Shown here in pieces: positions 57,188-64,000 of a stretch of DNA of 64,000 nucleotides. Both the position numbers and the translations under genes were made by a program. Location of the stretch: contig NC_088776.1 in the NCBI RefSeq assembly GCF_954871325.1, forward strand, positions 27,266,508-27,330,507, written 5' to 3'. The stretch's first letter is position 1. Every line of letters begins with the position of its first letter. The stretch comes from Gordionus sp. m RMFG-2023 (lineage: Eukaryota > Nematomorpha > Gordioida > Chordodea > Parachordodidae). The notes beneath the pieces were generated by a model, which saw only the letters and a program-made list of their open reading frames with translations, was not told the DNA's origin and searched no databases.

Positions 57188-57439
57188 ATTCCAATCACGA
57201 ATATCCTCAGGTGGTATAAAGGGTGTAATATTCTCGTGTTTGGTAGGAAGAGGTAAAATAAGGTTATTGTAATTTATAGCTGATTGAATAAATTCGGTTG
57301 ATTCACTTTCATTTCCTGTTGTAACATAGGAGGCGTCATGATCATTCGAAGATATCGGTATTATACATTGTTGAAACTTAGGAGTTATAGTTTTTTTTTT
57401 GTTACCATTGTCAGATAAATCGTGTAAAATATTTGAAAC
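57188..57439 (-). CDS. Internal exon of the SAM-domain gene, ends at the SAM start
   Basis: On the minus strand an acceptor-like GACTTATAAAAG precedes 57439 and donor AAT|GTAATAATA follows 57188. The 252-nt exon is open throughout, phase 0 at both ends, and has no Met. It reads VSNILHDLSDNGNKKKTITP, KFQQCIIPISSNDHDASYVT, TGNESESTEFIQSAINYNNL, ILPLPTKHENITPFIPPEDI and ends RDWN. The Ser/Asn/Asp-rich body looks like a disordered linker. The end PPEDIRDWN supplies the helix-1 Trp that the exon at 44894-45097 lacks, giving DWN-VNDVFQFI on splicing, the normal start of a SAM domain. That fit in both sequence and phase across 12 kb is the main evidence that this is a real gene. Confidence 0.78.
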
Positions 57440-57554
57440 CTTTTATAAGTCATTTATTATAATAGTGAGGAATTATTCGAAAAAAAAATATAAATTGCTT
57501 TATATCCAATATATTATAGAAAAATTTCATTTGATTAAATAATATTATCTGCAT

Positions 57555-57615
57555 TAAAGATCTGCAGAGCCTGGCCCGCTTGAAAGCCTGGTCCGCCAAA
57601 TTCAAAAAAAAGATG
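57555..57615. repeat. GGCCCGG-type MITE fragment
   Basis: GATCTGCAGAGCCTGGCCCG and GCCTGGTCCGCC match one end of the family. It lies in the intron between the exons at 58710 and 57439. The open frame at 57450-57761 (minus) runs through it and is not a gene. Confidence 0.5.
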
Positions 57616-58029
57616 ATAATAGATCGGGTAAAAAAATCTAACATACCAGACAGGAAAATTTGCCCATTAAAAATAGCTTTGCAAATCTCGGATTCGTAAA
57701 ATTTTATAAGTCCAGCAAGGGTATTAAAATTGAAAATGTAATATATTTTTTTGAATTTCAACTAATATTTTGATTAATACTATTAAATATAAATTACAAT
57801 ATGCTAATTTCTTTGTATTTTAAATTGCCTAACTAAAATACAAAATCTATTAATAAAACATATTAGATTCACAAAAAAAAATGAAATAATTTATTTATAT
57901 GATACAATCACAAATGTACAATAGATACAACCATAATTGATTTACAAAATGATTGTTGTAGAAATAGCCATTTAATTGATATTGGGGAAAAATTATAATA
58001 TAGATATTAAAAATATGACGGAGTTTTCG

Positions 58030-58160
58030 CAAAACGTTAACGGGCCGGGCTGAAAATTTAAAATAAACTATAATGAGCCAAGCTTGCAAAAAAATTTCGG
58101 TCCGAACAACTTGTGCAAAAATTCATAACGGGTGAAGCGGGTCGGGCTTTATAGATCTCG
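58030..58160. repeat. GGCCCGG-type MITE fragment
   Basis: ACGGGCCGGGCTG, TTTCGGTCCGAAC and AGCGGGTCGGGCTTTATAG separated by A/T runs. Confidence 0.45.
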
Positions 58161-58204
58161 AATCTATAATATGCGCAATATAAATTTCGAAAATAAAGTT
58201 TATA

Positions 58205-58470
58205 TTAGTGATCTGCACCGGGCCTAATTTTTCAAGCCCGGCCCAAATTTATTTAAATATAGAAATTAATTTTTATAATTACTCAAAAAAACGATATATG
58301 TTATATAGAGTCTACTTTCTATAAATAAAATCACATTATTTTATTTTACATGAAAAATTCAACATAAAATTAATAAATTTAGATATATTTAAAAAAAATT
58401 TTAAGGCCCGACCCGGCCCGAATTTTCTTAAAAATATTAGGCCCGGCCCGAAGCCCGCCCCCCCCCCGCC
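58205..58470. repeat. GGCCCGG-type MITE
   Basis: GATCTGCACCGGGCC at the left, AAGCCCGGCCCAAAT inside, then GGCCCGACCCGGCCCG and a C-run at the right before TTTGGCTATAACACTGG. Ends are diverged. Confidence 0.55.
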
Positions 58471-58625
58471 TTTGGCTATAACACTGGATATGTTTATAAA
58501 TTTATTTTCCCTTATATGCTAAAGATCACTAAATAATAGAATGTAACGGCATAAATTATTTTTAAATAAATATATTTAAAAAAAAGACAAATTAACATGT
58601 TATTAGAAAAAAATATAATTCAGGC

Positions 58626-58670
58626 CAGGGATCCGAACCAAAATTAATATCTGTCGCATTAATAAAAAAT
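58626..58670. repeat. Terminus of the CCGAACC hAT family
   Basis: CAGGGATCCGAACCAAAATT is nearly the same as the complement of the right end at 51733. Only this end is recognisable. Confidence 0.5.
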
Positions 58671-58709
58671 AAATTTGATTTATCATAATTATTTTAAAAA
58701 TATTTTTAC

Positions 58710-58825
58710 ATTTTGACTAGTAGCTTTTCCATCATTCACGATACACGTATCAATAATCGTAGATTCTTCCTCGCTTTTTTGAGCATCCATTTCCTTCCCT
58801 TTACCCCATTTTATAACTTTGTTTT
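58710..58825 (-). CDS. Probable upstream exon of the SAM-domain gene
   Basis: On the minus strand an acceptor-like ATTTGATATTAG precedes 58825 and donor AAT|GTAAAAATA follows 58710. With two bases completing the previous codon, the exon reads NKVIKWGKGKEMDAQKSEEE then STIIDTCIVNDGKATSQN and ends in phase 0, as needed to join VSNILHDL of the next exon. The frame stays open further upstream to an ATG at 58916 (MHLMNC...; other Mets at 58859 and 58787), so this could instead be the first coding exon starting at one of them. The acidic, Ser-rich sequence is like a disordered regulatory segment. Assignment to the SAM gene rests on strand, spacing (1.27 kb) and phase only. Confidence 0.5.
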
Positions 58826-58959
58826 CTAATATCAAATATTCATATTTATAAAATGCCATTTTCAATTTATACAAATATCCCAAAAAAATAAAAAAAATAC
58901 AATTCATTAAGTGCACACTTTTCTAATACAACAAAATAAAAAATATTTATAAAAAAGTC

Positions 58960-59061
58960 ATTTCGATTAAAAATTAATAATTTCCTCTAAAAAAACGCAA
59001 AAGCCAACAAAGCTAATTATCATCGTGATTGACGCTCGTGTCGATTCAAATAATAAAGGTA
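58960..59061 (-). CDS. Weak candidate exon after a strong splice acceptor
   Basis: On the minus strand a T-rich tract ending TTATTATCCAG precedes 59061. One of the three frames stays open for about 30 codons to a stop: PLLFESTRASITMIISFVGF then CVFLEEIINF. No good donor follows. It lies just upstream of the SAM gene's 58710 exon on the same strand, so it could belong to that gene, but the hydrophobic end is not supportive. Confidence 0.2.
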
Positions 59062-59739
59062 CTGGATAATAAAAAAAATTACAAACTATTATTACAAGAG
59101 GGAGGAATTTTAATTTAATTTCGCACATTTAAGATATCAAATCTTATTAGGTTGTAGGGGTAGGACCGATTTTAGTTTTACAATACCAATATAAAATTTA
59201 TTGTTGGTATTGGTTTTACAACCAATAACCTAAATAAATTTATTTAAATATTGTTTTAAAAGCAATATAAACCAATCCATAATGTAAAATAAATACATAA
59301 ATAAATGAAATTATTAAGTTTTTTGTGGATCAATATATCACCGTTAAATTTAATTTCTTCCTTTCAATTTCCCAATTAAACTTATTACATGCAATATTTC
59401 TTTAGTGCAACTCTTACTACTAGTTCACTATTTGTGAGTGTATAATGTGTGCAAAAGTTTTGCCATATTTGGCTGTTATGGTCGCCCTAGAGGCATTAAA
59501 TAAACCTGTAAAATAAAAAACAAAATTTTATAAACTGGATAAAATATATCTTGACCAAGAGTAAAATTTTCCTATTTTTGGATATTCCAATTAGTTGGAA
59601 ATTCAACTTACCAAATGTTTGAAAGTGCAATACTGCTTAAAGCATATTTAACAATATATATTAACCGATTAAAAAAATGAATAAAATTATATTAGCACCT
59701 TAGCCTGGAATAATGTATAAATTTATCGAGAATTTATGA

Positions 59740-60330
59740 AACCATTTAAGCTACGGAGATGGCCTAATGTGCAAACACTCCATCCATTTCAAGTATTATA
59801 CCTCTATATTTTAGCAATTTTAAATATATTTAGTTATAATAATAATCCTAATGCTATTTTCCAGCGGGTTTTAGCTGCTTTTGCTAAACAGGATAAATAT
59901 TATCATTAATATAAACATATATATAATATCGACAATGATTGATCTAGCTATAAAGTATCAAGCCGCTTATTAAAAGATAATCCTTTAATCGCCCTCATTC
60001 TCATAAGATATCTAACGGAAGAATATGATATGTATAAAATAAATAATAATTACAATTTAGATGAACGTGGATTTTTTTTTGATAAAATATTTCAGGCTGA
60101 AGAAAGTTATAGTAGTATATTGATGAAGCCACCGTTTATAAAAATGTAAATTCACTGGACTGGTGAAAATTACATCAAAATATATACTAATATTTTAGAA
60201 AATTTCCAGTTATCTGGCAATTCCAGCTATCTCAACTAGTTCTGAAAGGGCGTTTTCAGAAGGACTTTATGTTATAATAAACCAATGTTGTTGATTATAT
60301 GAACATACTATTCAAACTTGCCTATGCCTA
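59740..60330 (+). mobile_element. hAT transposase C-terminal remnant
   Basis: At 60217-60270 the plus strand reads AIPAISTSSERAFSEGLY, a clear hAT dimerisation motif (pattern PATSxxSERxFSxxG). Upstream stretches at about 59860-60115 (KYQAAY, LMRYLTEEYDMYK-like) fit the helical region before it, across several shifts and stops. The N-terminal half and the terminal repeats were not found. Paired ACCAATA-type sequences near 59190-59280 and 61250-61300 might be its outer parts. Confidence 0.65.
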
Positions 60331-60476
60331 AAGAATTTTTCCTTGTATTAAATTCCTATCAATCTTTTGCACTCTATTTAATGCAAATAGACAGTAATAT
60401 ATATTTTTTCAATTTGCAATATTTTTGTATTAAATATAAAGTTTCAAAAGACGTGTTTATTTTTTTGTTTGGTATC

Positions 60477-61016
60477 CAGAGGTGTCGCTAGCATTTTATA
60501 TGTGGGTACTAAAAGGTGCTAATTTATTTTTAAAAGAGGTCTAATAAATACTCTAATATATAAATTTTTGCGGGGTTCGACTCCCCTCTTTCGTCCGGGT
60601 TATATTTATAAATTTACTATAATTAACTACAATATACATAACCAATAAAAAATCCTAAAATAACCCCAATTTATCAAAAAATCTAGAAAATATTACTGAT
60701 TTTTTTCAGAATTAAAATACCCTAATTCAATGATGAACATTAAATTAATTGAAGCACAATTAGACTTTATTTCATTTTGATATGTAGGATCATTCAATAG
60801 AATAATTCTTTTTTCATATAATATCTTTTGTTGTTCATAATTTTATTTTTTTTTAAGGCGAAAGGAACAAAATTATAACAATAAAGATAAAAATTATTTT
60901 AAAATTGGGGGTCACTATTTTTTTAAAAAAAGGTGCTAATCTATTTTCAAAATTGGTGCTAATTATAAAAAGATGGATACTTTAGCACTCAAGGCACCTA
61001 GCTAGCGACGACCCTG
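60477..61016. mobile_element. Non-autonomous hAT MITE
   Basis: Ends CAGAGGTGTCGCTAGC (60477) and GCTAGCGACGACCCTG (61016) are imperfect inverted repeats. The flanks TTGGTATC (60469-60476) and TTGGTAAC (61017-61024) are an 8-bp target duplication with one mismatch. GGTGCTAAT is repeated near both ends. A tRNA T-arm-like hairpin, GGGGTTCGACTCCCC, lies inside at about 60572-60586. No transposase. Confidence 0.8.
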
Positions 61017-61350
61017 TTGGTAACGGTTTGTTGCTATAAAAAATTTATAATTAAATTAAAAATTTTCAGCTTAATTTCATTTTTCAGGATTTTGAATCCT
61101 CATTTATAAACAGGACTCGGACCAAGGTTGGTTCTCAGCCCTGTTTTTTCCAAACAGAAATACCTCATGGTTAACTTTCCGTGACCATATTTAAATACAA
61201 TTAAGGGTTTTAAAAATCACTAGTCATTCTTTCAATTTATTATTAATTTAAACCAATACGAATACAATATTTTGTTAATCTTTGGCTTTTATTATTGGTT
61301 TTGTGTCCAAAGCTTGTTTCAAAACTTTTAGGTAGACTAATCTTAAAGCT

Positions 61351-61506
61351 AGTGTCGTTAAACCAATTAAGATTTTAGCTAAAATAATAATATGTTAGCC
61401 TCGAGATTTTTCAAATAGATGTCCAAACCTTTCTGTCATTTATGAGCAAAATCTCCGTGTTTACATAATTTTATCTAAAATCTTAATCGGGTTGTTTAAC
61501 AACACT
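61351..61506. repeat. Palindromic MITE, GTTGTTTAAC family
   Basis: AGTGTCGTTAAACCAATTAA at the left and CGGGTTGTTTAACAACACT at the right, with AGCCTCGAGATTTTTC and GATGTCCAAACC inside, as in the copy at 3086-3300. 156 bp. Confidence 0.65.
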
Positions 61507-61509
61507 ACT

Positions 61510-62400
61510 TCAAGCTATGAAAATAAATGTTTTGGCCATATTTTTTATTTATAGTTAAAAAAGGCTGATCGAGTGTTCAATAATGTTTATAAAATTGTAA
61601 AAAAAGGTCAGAACGAGGAGACAGTTGTTTATTTCGTTATTGCTTCGATAGATTGAAAAATAGAGGTTATATTATTTATTTATTAAAAATAAAAAATATA
61701 CATTTCCAAATAAAATAAATCTTTTTTGTTGATAAGGAAAGAGACTAGTTCTAGTAGAGGAGGGAGTTAAAGAAACAATTGATATTAAAAAGAGAAATTG
61801 TCTTACAATTATTTATAACTTTTAAGGTAGGTTCAAGGTTACCATTACTCCCCATTGATGATAGACTACTATATTAAAAAAATTAAATACAAAGGAGCGG
61901 GCTGACCATATATAATAGTAGGACAGGTCTCACGTGGAAAAGAATATTTTGGGAACATTAGGAGACCACAACAATATATCACAGGCTTCTTTGAGCCCCA
62001 AAGAAATATTAGATTAAGTTATTAAATGCCAAATCGATCACGATTAGGACGATCCCTTTCGAATTTTATAAAAAATTCGTATACAAACTATGTGGGTAAA
62101 ATTTTAGCTTTTTTGATTTATATTTTTGGATATATCTAAGGTCAAATTATAAAAAATTATCTTTTTTGTGAAATTATGTAATAATTAAGTTAATGATTGA
62201 TTAAAAATTACGCAATTAGATATAATAAATAGTATCACATCAATTCGGCGAGTAAAACTCGGCATGGTGACAATCTAGTGCAACAACAATTTGGCGCGCA
62301 TCTAATGAGCTGCAATTCAATTAAAAGTCATTCTTCTATGAATATAAAAATAAATTAATGGCATTTATCAAATTAAAGTGGTTGTTGATGGTTGAACGCT
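61510..62400. other. Mostly AT-rich sequence with one coding-like patch
   Basis: At 61918-62020 a plus frame reads QVSRGKEYFGNIRRPQQYIT then GFFEPQRNIRLSY before a stop. No start or splice support and no family recognised. The rest is AT-rich. Confidence 0.25.
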
Positions 62401-63054
62401 GGCCCTAATAATTGAATACGGGATATAAATGTCCTTGACAAAAAGACATTGGACATAAATACTCCCGGATAAAATAACATCGGACAAAAATACCCCAATT
62501 TTAATAAAAAAAATTTAATGCTTAGGAAAAAGGGAAAGTTAAAAAAAATTATTAATTTTTTCCATAAATAAATTTTTTACTTAAAAAAAATAGTTAACTA
62601 ATTATGCGCAGCGTGCATAAAATATAAAAACCACGCACATATGTGGAGTACTGGGGAAATATTTAGATATTGGCTACATGTATTGCTACGCGGTTCATGG
62701 CAGGGCCTCTAGGGTTAATTTGAGCATAAAAGTACATTATGAGAAATAATTAATTTTATTAGAAACCAAATCCACTACATGTGGTAAAATAGGCTAAGGA
62801 CTAAACCAAGCTCATGGATCGCGTTGGCTTAGAGCTATGCAACAAAGAAAAAGGTTAGTGCTTACATTAGATGAGAAAAAATAATAATTTTAATAGACAC
62901 CAAACCCACTATATCGATAAAATCTAGTACATATTTAAAACCGTGTAAAATAAATAAATATATTTTTCAAAAAACTCTTCTTTAATTAAAATGGAAAAGT
63001 TTTCATCCGGAGGTATTTATGTCCAGTGATGCCTGGAATTCAATTAGTAGAACC
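62401..63054. mobile_element. MITE with GGCCCTAATAATTGAAT ends
   Basis: Left GGCCCTAATAATTGAAT and right AATTCAATTAGTAGAACC are inverted ends. Inside each, GGACATAAATACTCCCGGAT and its counterpart ATCCGGAGGTATTTATGTCC face each other. 654 bp without a gene. Confidence 0.65.
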
Positions 63055-63461
63055 AGTTCAACTCAACATATTCTTTAATTTGATAAATATCATATAATAA
63101 CAATTTTTTTAAATAAATCGCAGATCCGCGCCGATTTGTCGCCGCGCCAAGTTTTCCAGAATTGACGAGTAACAATAATAAATCTAGTATTAAAGCCTAA
63201 TTATTTTTAAAATTTTCTATACCTCTACAGAATAAAATCTAAAATTCTCATAAGAGTGGAGTTTTTAAGACTTCATAGGCAAAATCGATAAAAACTAGTT
63301 AAAAAAATGAAAAATCTTTTTAATACTTTAGATGGCCTTTTATTTCAATTAACATATTCTTAATAATGTATCTATATGATTATTTCCATATAATAACTTA
63401 ACTACTACGTTCGTGTCTTATAGAAAAACTATTATATTTTATTATGTATTTATATAAATAT

Positions 63462-63620
63462 CAGAGACCTGCAGAGGTACCATTTACACGGCCCGGTCCG
63501 GATTAAAAAAATTTTGGCTCGGCCCGGATTTTTTTTCAAATATTTTTTACGGCCCGCCCTTTAAAAATTATAGGTCCGGCCCGACCTGGATCTTTTTAAA
63601 ATTATATTTGACCTGGTATA
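63462..63620. repeat. GGCCCGG-type MITE, right end missing
   Basis: Starts CAGAGACCTGCAGAGGTACC (the same left end as 5212 and 19920), with CGGCCCGGTCCGG, GGCTCGGCCCGG and GGTCCGGCCCGACC units following. Confidence 0.65.
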
Positions 63621-63690
63621 TACAAAAAATTCATTTGGTATTTTATCATATTTTTTCGGCGATTAACATTTATAAGCAAGCATATTAGCT

Positions 63691-63875
63691 AATGTTGTTA
63701 AGCGGCTCGTTTTGAGCCGATTTTTAAAAACGGCTAACTCAATATTTTCGCCAGAAAAATATTGACTAAGCCTCGAATTTCGATACTATATGTCTAGACC
63801 TTTGCTCCTTCTATGAGCAAAATTTTCAGACTTGCATAATATTTTTCTGGATAAAAAACTGAGTTAGCCGTTTTT
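63691..63875. repeat. Palindromic MITE, GTTGTTTAAC family
   Basis: AATGTTGTTAAGCGGCTCGT, then AACGGCTAACTCAATATTTT and GCCAGAAAAATATTGACTAA, ending GAGTTAGCCGTTTTT. It is the best-preserved left part of the family; the right terminal AACAACACT is lost. Confidence 0.65.
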
Positions 63876-64000
63876 ACTACATATTATTATCTTTTTTATT
63901 CTAAACAGATATTTAGTGTATTACAAATTGATACTATAAAAAATTTGGGTAAATAATATTTTGAGAATATACTATATTAATTGTATTTATAAAAAAATAA

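Noticed and set aside
57450-57761. 103-codon minus-strand frame
   Set aside because: It overlaps a GGCCCGG MITE fragment, is rich in Phe/Ile/Tyr, and sits in the intron between two better supported exons.
60572-60586. tRNA T-arm-like hairpin GGGGTTCGACTCCCC
   Set aside because: No box A or other tRNA arms occur at a suitable distance; it is part of the hAT MITE at 60477-61016.

Overview
The window is nuclear DNA of an animal: strongly A+T-rich, gene-poor and crowded with decayed transposable elements. It has no operons, no bacterial-style gene packing, no rRNA operon and no CRISPR array. Coding sequence occurs as short exon-like islands with GT/AG borders in long AT-rich introns. The element mix (many hAT families, Ginger-like elements, two LINE clades, tRNA-derived SINEs, many MITEs) is animal-like. 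A short exon encoding a peptide resembling crustacean cardioactive peptide (CCAP) hints at a protostome, possibly a lophotrochozoan, but I cannot name the species.

Host genes. The best supported gene lies on the minus strand. An exon at 57188-57439 ends in ...DWN and an exon at 44894-45097 begins VNDVFQFI; both borders are phase 0, and joined they give a SAM domain of the Polycomb type (EIDGPSLFLLKEEH, KLGPALKIQAKV). A further upstream exon is likely at 58710-58825. The 12-kb intron between the SAM exons is packed with elements. Other candidates are a CCAP-like exon (32161-32369, plus), a last exon with a SOCS-box-like tail and a strong acceptor (37310-37504, minus), and an exon of unknown function with dibasic sites (28096-28297, plus).

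Layout. 1-2160: unassigned, GC-richer in its second half. 3086-3505: MITEs. 4813-6709: hAT with 8-bp target duplication and an internal GGCCCGG MITE. 8036-9640: LINE with a restriction-like endonuclease domain (minus). 10515-12005: hAT. 12105-14740: four related repeat units, two of them inverted. 15630-15870: SINE pieces. 16313-16507: short TIR element. 16620-17870: hAT remnant. 18002-20881: broken Ginger-like element holding a hAT that holds a MITE. 22660-23430: second copy of the first LINE. 25681-26873: foldback MITE split by a mariner-like insertion. 27440-27570: SINE. 29560-30615: BED-type hAT. 33368-36763: hAT split by a Ginger-like element. 38.8-44.0 kb: MITEs and hAT remnants. 45437-48555: RTE-like LINE split by a 2.1-kb transposon of uncertain superfamily. 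49.2-50.2 kb: decayed coding relics. 50.9-54.6 kb: two more hAT families. 59.7-61.0 kb: hAT transposase remnant with a hAT MITE. 62.4-63.9 kb: MITEs.

All frames were read by eye. Family names rest on remembered motifs, not on searches, and boundaries without a target duplication are approximate.
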